Assembly: GCA_963920765.1 (NCBI GenBank) | Contig: OY987250.1 | Span: forward strand, 7,068,001-7,132,000 | DNA length: 64,000 bases | Source of the DNA: Ulota crispa | Taxonomy: Eukaryota > Streptophyta > Bryopsida > Orthotrichales > Orthotrichaceae | Direction of reading: 5' to 3' | Shown here: one piece after another, positions 42,573 to 54,088 of the stretch | How positions within the stretch are numbered: position 1 is the stretch's first letter | How the letters are laid out: every line of letters begins with the position of its first letter | Position numbers and translations under genes: made by a program | Notes under the pieces: model-generated | What the model was told of the DNA's origin: nothing | Seen by the model: only the letters and a program-made list of their open reading frames with translations | The model's database searches: none

Positions 42573-42819
42573 CTGAAGTCATGGTGGTTGCCAATCGATC
42601 AGTAGGACAGAGATATTCGGAACCGAACAGAAGGGCTCAAGACCATGAAAGAGAGGAATTGTTTGATTATCTGGACGTTTCCAAAAGAGATTTCCTCTTA
42701 ATCAAATAGAATAGAAGCAAAATTTGAGAAGGAAGTGTTCCCTCTCTTTTGTACCAGCGCTAAATAATGGTATTTGACACTTATGTACTTCATGAATTTT
42801 TGTGTAGTTAAATTGGCAG

Positions 42820-43447
42820 CATGGTTGTCACATTGGGTAAGATTTGATTGTTGGATAAGACAGGCAAATGTACAAAATGCAAGAGTGGACAGACACATAT
42901 TTGTTCACTTTTGCATTTGAGGATTTTTGTAGGATTTTTGACCTAAAAAGGAAGAATCAAATTGCTATTTCTTATTTTTACTATTGGATGTGGTTTTGAA
43001 ACCACATTCCAAGATTATATGAACAATAATAAGTGTTACCAATTACTACAAACGCCATATTTGTTAAGTTGGGAAAAAATGGTCATTTTGGGACTTTTGA
43101 AGGTTTGGGATGACCACCCCAAAGCAGGCCCCAAACTGAGCTTGAGCGTTTTTTTTGGTACACTTGTCCTCACCTGAGAGGAGTTTGTGAGGGAAAAAAT
43201 CTTAGTGGCTCAAACTAAATCTAATACTTTTGAATCTGGTTTGAGGTGAGTATTTTGGATTGAGGTGAAATACAAAATGGTACCTCTATTTTTCCCAATG
43301 TAACAAATATGACATTTACGAAATAAATTATTATTATCATTTTCTGAAGTCAACTATGAACTGACTGCATCTACACACATAAGCTCAATTTGGCACTTTG
43401 GGCAGGCTGGCAAGCAAACAAATGGGCAGTCCAATGTGACAACCATG
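42820..43447. mobile_element. MITE, family M3, copy c, split by an M2 MITE
   Basis: Ends CATGGTTGTCACATTGGG and CCAATGTGACAACCATG are inverted repeats. Without the nested M2 copy (43051-43316) the element is about 360 bp, the family's usual size. The interior has 'aggatttttgacctaaaaag' and 'aactatgaactgact'. Confidence 0.75.
43051..43316. mobile_element. MITE, family M2, copy k, nested in M3
   Basis: 266 bp with family ends (AACGCCATATTTGTTAA and complement). Flanks TACA and TACG match at three of four bases. It interrupts the M3 element, which shows that M2 moved after M3 in this locus. Confidence 0.8.
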
Positions 43448-44380
43448 ACTGACGGGTCTGGGAACGTGACCCTAATGTGCCTTGAGAGGCATTTCATCAT
43501 CCAATAACAGATCTGTTTGGTCCCTGCATGAGATGTTGCTATTGAAGCCGGACTTTTAGTAAGACAGAAATGATCGAATCCGAAGAGAATGAATACGTTG
43601 TTCAGATCACACAGTTTTCGGTGATAGGTAAGTGGTTTTACTCGATTATAAAAATCTTCGTAGATTCATTAGTAAACAGGGGGTAGTTTTCATCTAGACA
43701 TAGACAATATTATCAATACTTTACAAATGGTGCACAGGACCTGCAAAATTAGGCTTAGATTTTGGGAGGCCGGAAGGAGCGTTGCCAGTTTGAGAGACCG
43801 GAAGAAGTCCTGGGATAGAAGTAAAACCCATGTGTAAAAATCATAGGGATGGCCCAGGTTCACTAAAATTTCCCACATATCTTGTGACCTTACCCATGTG
43901 ACAAGGAAATTGACGTTACAAACAAACCTATCAAGTTTATCTCAAGTCAGAAATTCATAAATATCAAATTTTGGACAATCTATAGTTTGAAAATAAAACT
44001 CAAAACACATTAAGTACAAATAAGAAAGCTTTAGCCGACTTATGGTTTGTCTAAATTGCATGGAATATCCCTGCATAGGTTACCTATTCATGCTTGGAAA
44101 CAAGAATTTTAAAGGATATGCATGATATTGGAATATCTCCCGTATTCTAGAATTATTCTAGAATTAATTAACTTGATTCTTATAATGAATATTGCTATGG
44201 AAAGAAGTGGGATTTTAGATTAATTAATGATTGTTTACAAAGCATTGTTGGCTCATAGAGCAAGTGCAACCATTGAGAGCACATGTTGGAGTAGGTATAT
44301 TCCAATGGCTCTCATTTGTCTAACAAGGACAATTAATCAATATAAATTTGTGGATTTGCATTTTTGAGATTGATGAGGGT
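43448..44380. other. No confirmed gene; one possible first exon
   Basis: On the plus strand an ATG at 43570 opens 19 codons plus one base (MIESEENEYVVQITQFSVI) to a consensus donor GTAAGT at 43628-43633. No partner exon was found, so it is only noted. The rest is AT-rich. Confidence 0.25.
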
Positions 44381-44722
44381 CATGGTTGTCACATCAAACC
44401 ACCCATCCGTTTGCTTGCGCATTTGTTCAAAGGGCCCAATTGAGCTCATATCTATATGATGTAGTCAACTCATAGTTGACTTCAAAAGATGGTAAACAAA
44501 AGCTTCCTTTGTACATGTTGGTGACTCATTGTTTCCAACACAAAGTCAAAAAGTGGATCCAAAGCCATATCATGTAGTAAAAATGCAAAATAGTAATTTG
44601 ATTTTTCCTCTTTTAGGTCAAAAACCCTAAAATATCCTAAACCACAAGAGTGCCACTCTTACGTTTTTTACGTCCACTTGAGTGTCCTATCCAACAACCA
44701 AATCTTGCTTAACGTGACAATG
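44381..44722. mobile_element. MITE, family M3, copy d
   Basis: Left end CATGGTTGTCACATCAAACC; the right end is diverged (AACGTGACAATGAGG). It is in the opposite internal orientation to copy c. It contains 'gtcaactcatagttgac', a near-perfect palindrome shared by the family. Confidence 0.6.
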
Positions 44723-45358
44723 AGGATACACAAAGCCACATATTCCATCATCAAATAGTTCAAGAAATTGTTACAAAAGATTGTATTTTCTTGTGGGAAG
44801 GTACTCTCCAGAGTCATGATAAGTCCCATGTCCACTTGTCAAGCTAGAAAGGGATTTTGTTTCTGGTGCAAAATTGTATTTTGAAGTGATTCAGGCACAA
44901 TTTCAAGAGCCAGACAGGTGGCACTCAACTACACAAACCTCTCAATCTGGGATAAATGCATAATTATGTTTAAATGCACCCTCCTTGAAAATGCCAAAGT
45001 TATGTAATTTTGCCAATATGCATGATAAAACTGATATTTGACCTATGCAAACGGCTTTTATAGTTGGGCTTGGATGTTCTTTTACTGTAATCAACGATTT
45101 TTTTTTAAAAGACCTCATTTTTCAATAGCGAAATCGAATTGTGAGATAACGGTGTTACCATGCTCTCCATATCCAATGCTTGGGTGCTAATGCTACTTTT
45201 GCATAATGGAGCTATGCTGAGGTTATGTGAACTTTCCAGGGTCTTGTTATCTCAAACTATCACTCTATCAGTCAGCCAGTAGATGAATTTGAGTTGCTTT
45301 CAAGTGAGAGTTGCAACGGCTACTTTCTATGTCCTTGAACAGTGGAGGTTCTCAATAT
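44723..45358. other. Intergenic, no gene
   Basis: AT-rich sequence without recognisable coding or element structure. Confidence 0.45.
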
Positions 45359-45367
45359 TTTGCATAT

Positions 45368-45781
45368 GGGGATTGATAAGCCTGCCACACCCTTTCAGCT
45401 ATTCTACCACACCTCCGGGGTAAATTTTAGATTTCTACCATCAAAAAAAAGCTGAATTTGAGAATTTGGAATCCAGATTTGGACTTAGAGACCGTGATTT
45501 AATCTAGAATCATAAAATAATTCTAATTGAACAACACTCAATGAAAATTTTTATCTTTTTTTATAAACAAAAGTAAAAATAATAATTTTCCCTTGAGCTA
45601 AGCTTTTTCATTGGGTGTTGTTCAATTACAACCTTTTTTTTATGGTTCTAAACAAAATCAAGGTCTCTAAGTCCAAATTTGAATTCCAAATTCTCAAATT
45701 TAACTATTTGTTGATAGAAATCTAAAATTTACCTTGGGTGTGGTAGAATAGTTGAAAGGGTATGGTAGACATATCAATCCC
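45368..45781. mobile_element. Mutator-type long-foldback MITE, family M6, copy a
   Basis: 414 bp whose two halves are largely complementary. Ends are GGGGATTGATAAGCC and complement GGGATTGATATGTC, and pairing continues through 'ctattctaccacacc'. A perfect 9-bp direct repeat TTTGCATAT lies at 45359-45367 and 45782-45790. The 9-bp duplication and very long terminal repeats point to a Mutator-like source. Confidence 0.8.
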
Positions 45782-45790
45782 TTTGCATAT

Positions 45791-46950
45791 ATACATATAT
45801 TCTCAATTTCTGCATATCTTTTTCTTTGGACATCTATCTAGGAGTTTTGCAGAAACCTCCCACTGGTTTGCACATCAAAGCAGTTTCTAGGTTGCATTCT
45901 TAGACCAGTTGTAACGCAATCTGAAGCCTTCAACAAACATTGCAGTCCCAATAACATCTGAATCTGAACTAAAAAAGGGGAGTTCACCAACTCTTTGTCC
46001 TAGTTGAGCTCCAAAGGCAAGCAAGGTCACCAACCAAGCTTGTCAATACTTCTCCACCACAAAATGCAAAGTATTCTCCAGCTTTCCAAAAGGGTGATGG
46101 CACTTGAAGGTACAGAAACAACCAGGCGTCACCGTCGCTGGGACCTTTTAGTTGAATGATTTTTGCAAAAGTGTTCACACAAAGTTGAATGAAGGGTGTC
46201 TACGCAAGTTTTTTCCACTTCGTCATTCTCTAGGCAGTCGATTTCAGATAAAGGAGGACATTATATGTAAGCTAAGAGAGCAGAGAACTATAATTAAAAC
46301 TCACTTAGATCGTAATTTAATAATTGAATCATTGCATAGCTAGATCGTTCTTGTCCTTCACGATAATGCATTCCAAGATGTCAGTGCAGTAAATAATAAG
46401 TTGCACAGCCTGCACTAACATCTATAGTTCCACCATGCTTGCACTTTCCCATATGTTCGTAACATAGTATTGATTAGTTGCTGAGTTTCAAAGCATTCTA
46501 GCACACCCTTGCGATACGAATAAGAGCATAAGCACAACTGGAAACATGGATGGCCCAACTGATACCTTTAAAGACGAGTCAAAAAATGGGGTTATCTTGA
46601 ACAACAAAAGAAATTTTCAAGCCAATTGAGAGCGACGACATTGTGGTGTACAAGATCCACAGATGTTGTAAATTCAAGTTCTACAACAATAGAGTCAAAG
46701 ACATTCGCAGAGGGTGTGCAAATTCAATCAACCTTACGAGGTAAGATATACAGGAGGATTAGTGACTAATCACCTAATTCATCACGGGAGCGGCTGTTAC
46801 TACTGCCAGCTACCAGCGCTCTGCATGCTAGAAAGGAACCAACGCCTACCACAAGCTATCTGTCCTAAATCAATCTTTCAATACCAGGTCGTGTCTAGCT
46901 AACTATGAACGGTACACTTACTATCGCTGTGTGGAATCTACTCTCGTGGA
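45791..46950. other. No gene seen; 3' flank of the HMA gene
   Basis: Several short open frames, none with recognisable motifs or supporting splice signals. The last few hundred bases probably include the 3' UTR of the minus-strand HMA gene. Confidence 0.4.
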
Positions 46951-48385
46951 TTAATATGCAATCTTGACATGCTTGAAATAATTGGGATTCATCATGGGCA
47001 TGGCAGGACCGTAGAAGCCCATGTTGTAGTCACTAGGGTAGAGAGGCTGGTAATCCTGGCTGGGCCTGTACTCATACCCATATGGCCCCGGATATCCCTC
47101 ATAAGAGGCATACTCGTAAGGCGGGAACCGAACTGCTGCTGCCACTGCTTCATCCTTAGGCTTCTCTTCATCTTTCTTCGGCTCTTCTTTAGCCTCTTCC
47201 TTTTTCTCCTCCTCCTTGGGCTTCTCTGGCTCAGCCGGCTTGGTTTCCTCAGGCTTCTTCTCTTCTTCTTTCTTCTCTTCCTCCTTTTTTTCTTCCTCCT
47301 TGGGCTTCTCCTCCTCTTTGGGCTTTTCAGGTTCTGCGGGCTTCTCTTCTTCTTTAGGCTTCTCCGGTTCTTTGGGTGCCTCCGGTTCTGCAGGCTTCAC
47401 CGGTTCTGCAGGTTTCTCTTCCACTATGACCACTACAGGTGGTTCTGGAGGAGGTGCAGGAGGTGCTGGCCAGAACGTTGCATGCCTGTCTACTTTCCTG
47501 GCCCTTCTTAACACTCGGTCTGGGTCTGGTCTTCCAGTCACTGTGACCTTGGAGGTCCTGTGGTCCACCTCCACGTTAAACACTCCTGCAAATACCGGTC
47601 ACAAATGAGTTCCAGGGGTTACAATTTGACTACTTTTTTACAGATTGCATATGCATCTCTCAAGTTCTGAAACATTCAAGAGACCATTGAAAATCCGAGT
47701 TTAGAATGCTCTAGGAGTTCTCTAAGTCTGAGGAAGGATTGGGTGAAACGTTTATGCACTTACCTCCTAGATATCTGATTTCTTCATCTACAATCTCCGC
47801 ACATTTTGTGCAACACATGTTCACCTTCAGCTCCACTTTATGCAATGCGATTCTCTACACAATCCATTAGGAAAACTTGTTACTCTCCTGAAGACACCTG
47901 TGAATCCAATGGAGCCAGCTAATTGGAACTTATCATCATTATAAATAATGCTTGGATTTTCTGAATAACAGGAGCCTGAATTCAAGAAATTTGGCAGAGT
48001 GCACCAGAAGGGAAGCAATGGCGTAATACAAATCCATAATCTGAACCGCGAATTTTGGACAATAGATAAAGAGAATTGCAATACACAAACAGGAATCGGC
48101 AGATAGCTGCTAATGAAAAAACTTACAGGCATGTTGTTGATATGTTCCTGGGGAACTGCCACAGGGATGTACCATGCGTTTTTGTCCAGCCATGGAGGGG
48201 CAGGGCCTCCCGTGTAGCAAACCTGCACAGAATTATCACAGATCTCTCAGCCACAGAAAACACAAAAGTACTTTGGAAGAAAAGTACTCAAATGACACTG
48301 TCAACGTAATGCATCATTTGTGATCAATTGACCGCAAAAAACAGGGGGATCGATAGCCCTTGTTCATACCTCAGTTTCTGCCATT
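46951..48385 (-). CDS. HMA-domain metal-binding protein with Lys/Glu/Pro-rich tail (4 exons)
   Basis: Exons on the minus strand are 48385-48371, 48222-48127, 47854-47764 and 47585-46951. All introns are GT..AG and all junctions are in phase, giving 278 residues. A short leader with 'GGPAPPWLDKNAWYIP' precedes a heavy-metal-associated fold. Its metal loop NMCCTKCAE fits MxCxxC (residues about 50-55), and 'FNVEVDHRTSKVTVTG' is the matching strand pair. Then comes a Pro-rich linker, about 90 residues of EKPKEEEK-type repeats, and a Tyr/Pro-rich C-terminus. Plant relatives of this kind (HPP/HIPP) bind soft metal ions in the cytosol or nucleus. Here the protein ends KHVKIAY, so the CaaX isoprenylation box that defines HIPPs is absent. 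The 5-codon first exon is set by the only in-phase ATG near a good donor. Confidence 0.85.
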
Positions 48386-49007
48386 GTGACTTTTGACTAG
48401 TTCGTAGTTCCGCTTCTTCTCTACCAACTCAATCGTAACCAAGACTCGGAACAAGGGCTCAATGTTTCTGTTACACACACCTGTTTCTTGTAATTCTAAA
48501 AAAATGTACTCTGAAGTATTGGCTAGATTGACACACCTCAAGCAAACGCCTAACTATAACACAGCACTGTCTACCACTCCCAGAACTGCAATCCTTTTTC
48601 CCTCTTCAAAACCAAGCCTTCAATGCCGGCCACCAAAGAAGAAGAAAACTCGAGCGAGAGAGCACAGAACTAGAACTGAATAGAGCTGACCGAAGAAATA
48701 AAACTACGTCTAGACTCGAGAATCTTCTGAGCATCACTAAAAGCTTGCAAGCAAAAACTAATCATCTTGATCCTCCCCTTCAATGGACCCACTATAAATA
48801 AAAAGCAAGCAAGCAAGGCAGCCATGGTTGGATAGATCTAGAACAATTCAATCTCCCGGTTCGATCCGTCACATTCTAGACGTTGCTTGGATCGAAAGCA
48901 GCTGCAGCGGCAGTCGTGGGCGGCAGTCGGCTGCTTTCTACACATCGGTTGGTGGTGGGACAGGCATGCGGACAGCACCTGCCCTGCCGCTCAGCTCCCA
49001 ATACTCT
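48386..49007. other. 5' flank of HMA gene; possible divergent promoter
   Basis: Contains the presumed promoter of the minus-strand HMA gene. On the plus strand a TATA-like CTATAAATAAAA lies near 48792-48803. A GC-richer open stretch follows (48828-49088) whose reading runs into an M4 MITE, so it is not accepted as a gene. Confidence 0.3.
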
Positions 49008-49267
49008 CACCAAATAGTGCATTTAGGTTGCCTCCACACTAATTTCTCAACACTTTTTACACTATTTAAATACTTACTGCAGCAGTAATTTTCAATTATT
49101 GCAAACAACACAGTTGTAAAAAGAAAAATTAGTGTGTCCATGTTGTAAACGATGTGAAACACTAAATAGTTAAAAAGTTACATGCATCTCCAAGTGGTGA
49201 ACTGATGAGTCATGAGGTAACTTTCCGTGGTAAGGCAACCTTGGCAACCTAATTGCAGTATTTGGTG
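49008..49267. mobile_element. MITE, family M4, copy b
   Basis: 260 bp with inverted ends CACCAAATAGTGCATTTAGG and the complement CACCAAATACTGCAATTAGG at the right. It shares interior blocks with 5311-5606 ('catgcatctccaagtgg', 'gagtcatgaggtaac'). Confidence 0.75.
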
Positions 49268-49284
49268 TAGGTACCCATATTCAC

Positions 49285-50165
49285 TTGCTATGGGTTGCTA
49301 TGACCGAATTGTACAACAGTGCTGGTGCCCATCTGCCCCGCCTGCCTGTCGTTTGGAGTTGTGGCAATCCTTGCGTGATCCCTGGATATGTCGCCATGTC
49401 CTTGTCTCACGATTCTTGCGCTTCAACCTTTGCTCAGGACGATCGGGTTCATCGATCAGATCCTGTGGCTCACAAACGGGTGAACTTTTGTATCAACATT
49501 TGCTACTACTTCTAATCACATTAGTTAGGTTTGTAACTATCCTCGACGAGGATTCCAATGCACCATAGAGCCCATTTGTTGGATTGTACATATTGATTTT
49601 GAGAACATGCGTATTTTTTGACATCTACAAATCTTTGATCATCTACCAAAATGTTTGCATCATGTGCTGATAATGCAAGACGTTGAAAAACTTGAAGCGT
49701 TGGATTTAGGAGTTTGGTGATCTGATCAACGTAGATATTTTTCTGAGAAGACTTACCCTGGTGCCCAGTCAACTTTCGAAAGTAACTCATAGTTTGACTT
49801 GGCCTTGACAATGAGTAGAATGTAGATTGAAATGAATCGCTTGAAACCAGGGCGGTTCACTGACTTAGAAGGACTTGCCTTAGAGGTTTCAACCTACTAG
49901 AGGATTCATTCTGCACCTTCTGTTAGCTAAATCAGCTAAAAATTTGAGTAGCTTCTTCTGGAAATGCTTAAGAGCAATTTTATTTGTTTGGCTTCTATTA
50001 TTTTCTTTTCAGTCTCTTTGGGTTAATTTACTAAACTGTTTTCTAGTAGATCCGGTTGAAGCAAGGTTGAGGTCTGCTTCTACCGATATGATCGAATCAC
50101 TTGTAATATGCTTAGAACCAGCCGCCGTTACACTACAAGGGGCTCTCTCTGCTCTGTCCTTGTAG
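49285..50165 (+). CDS. Two possible coding fragments, unidentified
   Basis: The frame 49285-49515 is GC-richer than its surroundings and reads 'LPRLPVVWSCGNPCVIPGY' and 'DDRVHRSDPVAHKRVNF'. A second stretch, 50047-50165, follows a TTTTCTAG acceptor and reads 'DPVEARLRSASTDMIESLV' to '..GALSALSL' and a TAG. They might be exons of one plus-strand gene, but no junction joins them cleanly and I recognise neither. Confidence 0.2.
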
Positions 50166-50405
50166 CATTACGTTACTTTTTGTGTAAAACATCTACTCAG
50201 ATTTTTTCGTTTAATGTAGCTTCTCTTGATACGAAACCTCCCTCTTGCGGTCCAGAACCAACAAATTGGTGATGGTGAGTGAACATGGACTGACCTTAAA
50301 GGACTTGATTAGACAGCCCAACCAACAAATTCTCTGGAAGGTCTATCAATCACTTTTGGGTTGTGTTTTTTTTGGTTAACTGGTTCTGTGATTTCAATAT
50401 CAAAA

Positions 50406-50555
50406 AACGCAATGTTCATTGACATGAGAAAAAACTCAATTTAGAGACTTTTAGATTTTATGTTCTTGAAAATGTATTCAGTAAATGCTCTTTTACAATT
50501 GTAAAAACTTGAAAATCTCTAAGTCAGGTTTTCCTAAAGTAATAAATATCGTGTT
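50406..50555. mobile_element. Short M2-related MITE, copy m
   Basis: 150 bp with ends AACGCAATGTTCATTG and complement type AATAAATATCGTGTT, around an inverted interior ('gacttttagattttatg' and partner). Confidence 0.5.
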
Positions 50556-50625
50556 AAAGTGAAAAGAAAGTGTTACTGGTCCAAGTTCAGCTAATGAAGG
50601 AAGGAATGGATGGGTATGCACTAAG

Positions 50626-50893
50626 AACACCATATTCGTTAATTTGGGAAAAACAGGTGTCCCACTTTGTACTGCACCTTAAACCCAAAAAGTTACCTTA
50701 AATTCAATTTGAAGGTATCAAATTCAATTTAAGCCATCAAAAAAATTTCCCTTGCAAATTTCTCCTCTCATGTGAGGCCATGTGTACAAAAAAAAACGCT
50801 AAGCTCGGTTTTAGGTGGCCACCTAAAATTTTCATCTCAAAATTTGAAAGTCCCAAAATGTACCATTTTTCCCAAATTAACAATTATGAATTT
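50626..50893. mobile_element. MITE, family M2, copy l
   Basis: 268 bp starting AACACCATATTCGTTAATTT. The right end is slightly degenerate (AACAATTATGAATTT). A perfect TAAG repeat flanks it at 50622-50625 and 50894-50897. Confidence 0.8.
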
Positions 50894-50897
50894 TAAG

Positions 50898-51473
50898 GTA
50901 GTGTGCTCTAAAAGTGACACTTTAAGGGCTAGTTTTGCCTTTTCATGGGCTTTCCTAAATAGGAAGATTTTTTGTCCAATTTTCAAACAAAGAGAAATAA
51001 ATGTCAAATGTAACACAATTTTTTTCATATTTTTGAAACATTATTGAATTATTAATAAATTTTCAAAGTTTTCAGTGATAGGCACTTGATTGTGACTCAT
51101 AGGTCTCCCATAAACTGTTCCCCTGCAACTTGTGAAAAAATGAGGTGAAATTAAGGATTATGATTGCCCCTTGCAATAGAATATACATTTTCTTCTATGA
51201 TTAAAGAGGTACATTCAAGAACCACTTCATATCCATTCTTAAACTACCTGTAGGGACGCTTTATACAAGAGGTTGCAATTCAAGCTCACTACCTCACCCT
51301 AAAAAACCCAAATCATAAAATTACATACACCAGGAAATGTTGCCTGCCACACAAGGTTGGCAAAGAAAGTATTTCCTAGACTTCTAAGGATGTAACTTTA
51401 GGTGGGTTCCAGAAGATACCAGAAGAACGTAGAGAGCTAGAAAAATCTAGTTGTGAGGAAGTGCAAGGAAGGA
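50898..51473. other. Intergenic, no gene
   Basis: AT-rich sequence without recognised features. Confidence 0.45.
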
Positions 51474-51796
51474 ATGAGGTCTGATGATGAAATGGGTGAG
51501 ATACTGCAGGTCATGGCAGCTCATACAGAAGATAATTATGAATTCACGGAGTTCGCAAGATCCCAAAGCAACGCCCCTTTGAAAAAGTCGCTGCAACCAC
51601 CCCCCCCTCCAGCGAGGCAAATTTTGAGCAAGCTGGCGCTGGGGAAGATGATCAGGTTGCCGTCGTGCCGCGACATGAATCAATAACCAATATTTTTAAA
51701 TCTGTGGCGGCCTTGACGAGGTCCTTGGCAATGTCAACTCCGAGCTCCGGGGTGGGCGCTGAATGCTTGCATGACGAAAGCATCCGCGGGCGGTGA
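51474..51796 (+). pseudogene. Frameshifted small reading frame, unidentified
   Basis: From an ATG at 51474 the first frame reads MRSDDEMGEILQVMAAHTED and on to a Pro run encoded by an 8-base C tract (about 51600-51607). It then degrades and stops at 51686. One extra C would switch to a second frame that stays open to 51796. That frame has protein-like, acidic and Ser-rich composition ('NFEQAGAGEDDQVAVVP', 'FKSVAALTRSLAM'). The region is GC-richer than its neighbours. It is either a broken gene or a base-count error in the homopolymer. The family is not recognised. Confidence 0.35.
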
Positions 51797-51816
51797 TCTG
51801 TTGATGTTTATATGAT

Positions 51817-52211
51817 GGGAATTGATACATGTACCACCCTTTCTTGACTATTTTACCACACCCTACTATATATGATCAATATTTATAATATTAAAGTAGG
51901 TGTGGATCAAGAAAAACATTTTTAATTTGAAAACACAACTTGACATGCAACTCTTATTTTATTTTTCAGCATAGTATCAATTTTAAAAAGTATAAATTAA
52001 ACAAATTATAATTTAGATATTTTAATTGATACTATGAGCAGGATTTGAAGCTAAAAAGAAAATTAAAGTTGTAATTTCTATGTCAAGTTGTGTTTTCAAA
52101 TTAGTGATATTTCTCTTGTGGTCCACACCTATTTTAATATTGTAAATATTGACCATATATAGTAGGGTGTGGTAGAATAGTCAAGAAAAGATGATACATG
52201 TATCAATACCC
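51817..52211. mobile_element. Mutator-type long-foldback MITE, family M6, copy b
   Basis: 395 bp with ends GGGAATTGATACATGTACC and complement GGGTATTGATACATGTATC. The arms stay complementary for about 90 bp and pair further in. A perfect 9-bp repeat TTATATGAT lies at 51808-51816 and 52212-52220. It shares 'gactatt.taccacaccc' with copy a. Confidence 0.85.
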
Positions 52212-52350
52212 TTATATGATTTGCATCCCCCTGGACTCGGGTTTCCAAGGCATCCTCCGTGGGATTTACTCCACCTTGAGCTGGTGAATGAAAAAGGATG
52301 AGTTTTATCACTTTATTGGCTCTGGACTGCAGAGGAGAGGTACATTGAGG

Positions 52351-52405
52351 ATATTCGAGTAGGTGTAGGTGTTCGAGTAGGTGTAAATATTTGAGTAGGT
52401 GTAAG
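52351..52405. repeat. Three-copy tandem repeat, ~19-bp unit
   Basis: Three imperfect copies of TTCGAGTAGGTGTAGGTG in a row. No function is evident. Confidence 0.85.
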
Positions 52406-53543
52406 TACCTTTCTGCAAAAGCAAATCAACAAATCAGTGCTATAGGGACATAGCCTGGGGTAGCTATTTCTTTTTTGAAAGAGTCAAGTCATCATTTTTT
52501 CAAAAAGGAATATTGTGTTTATTGTAATGGATGGGTTTTGTTCATCCAACTCTTCGTTCAAAATTGATTGAGGCGTTCCTTTTTGCCTTTTTTGGTGTAT
52601 GGAAGTGTTTGGAATGTGAAATATAGGGGTTTCAAACATCAATTTTTTTGGGCGACTCATGTCATCATTCACCTTGGTGGATTCACTAATGAAAAGGGAG
52701 GTGACTCACCTCTGAAGTTCACTCCTAACGTGATTCATCTCAGGAGTGAATTTCAAAAATCCACCTTCATGGCTTCAGCAAGTAGCAATTTGGAGACAAG
52801 CGTGAATGCAGACAAAGGTCCCCACCCACCCATCTTGTTCCCACTCCTGCCCTGCTCCTTGTACTTGCATTGCTTCTGCTTGTGTTGGTCTTGCTTTTGC
52901 AGCGTTGTTGTTGCAAAAGCTAAACCCTAAACGCAAACTCACGAGTGTCTTAGACTTTGGGCAAGTGAGTGAACAAAAATAATTCACTAGTGACTTGAAT
53001 TCCTCTGAGGTGAGAAACTTGTAGGCCAGATTTCATGTTTGAAACCCCCTAATAAATGATCACAAATTCATAGTTTAAGACTTCTATGGACAAATGAAGA
53101 ACATTTGTGAAGTATATGAAATTCATCAATGAAATGGATGAAGTACATTCAATTGTGCTTAGAAAACAAGTTTTGTTTGTTGTTGAACTATGTAACTAGA
53201 ATGCCTTATTTAATTGATTATGGACTGGTCATGTAATTATAGATCATGCAAAATAAAATATTATAAGATTTCCCAATATTTGGCCTAAATATCACAAAAC
53301 TAGACTCAATGAATATAATGCAAAAGACATCAAGAGATTAGTGACAATGCAAAACAAAATATTGTAAGATCTCCCAATGTTTAGTTAGTCTCTCTTAATG
53401 TTCACGCAATCATTGAAAGCTTCATGATTTGTGTGCAAAGATTTGAAGAAGAAAACATGCAAAAATGAAAATCTTATTTCCAGAATTGTTGTAAGCAATT
53501 TTTTTGTCTTGAAAGCTTCATATCTTTTGCTACCCACCTCCAT
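52406..53543. other. Intergenic, no gene
   Basis: No convincing gene. A short inverted pair (GGTGGATT near 52676 and AATCCACC near 52757) encloses a stretch with several 'ttcact' motifs and may be a small MITE. Confidence 0.4.
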
Positions 53544-54088
53544 CATAGTTGTCACATTGGACCAACCATCTATCCACTTGCTTATCTATTATATGCACAC
53601 AATTGACCTCTTGCTTGTTCAATGTAATCAACTCAAATTTGCCTTCAAAATACAATAAAAAAAGGCAAACATGGACTTACCTCACACACGTTGGTTGCAC
53701 GCATGACATAGTTGCTAACATGGAGTTAGGGCACAAACTCAAGTACATGGGTGCAAACTCCAAATGCATGGAAGGGCAAAAATGCAAACAATTAGGGTGC
53801 ATATATCAATGGTTTTTTATTTTTTATTTTTTTTCTTGATTATAAAGCACATAGAAAAAATTAAAGCACAAAGCAAGAAAAAAAAATGAAAAGTTTAAAA
53901 AAAAAATTGAGGTGCAAATGCAAATTGTCAAGACATGATGCAACCCTTGTGTTTGCACCTTGATGTCCGCGCCTTGATTTTAGTATGGATAGCCACGTTG
54001 CCAAATCAAAAACCTTGTCATGCAATGAAGGTAAAATATGGTAATTTGTTTTTAATATTTTAGGTCAAAAATCCTAAAATGCAACATT
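53544..54088. mobile_element. MITE, family M3, copy e, interrupted by the CACTA end
   Basis: The left end is CATAGTTGTCACATTGG. The interior includes 'aggtcaaaaatcctaaaatgcaac', the block that in other copies lies about 100 bp from the end. It stops abruptly at 54088, where the CACTA terminus begins. The missing half should lie beyond the other CACTA end. Confidence 0.55.

Noticed and set aside
46969-47608. Leu/Phe-rich and Ser/Gly-rich plus-strand frames opposite the HMA gene
   Set aside because: They are the complement of the Lys/Glu-repeat tail; the minus-strand model is spliced, in phase and has the HMA motif.
49521-49811. 96-codon minus-strand frame ('VDQITKLLNPTLQVFQRLA')
   Set aside because: Somewhat protein-like, but no family, no splice context and no start context could be supported.
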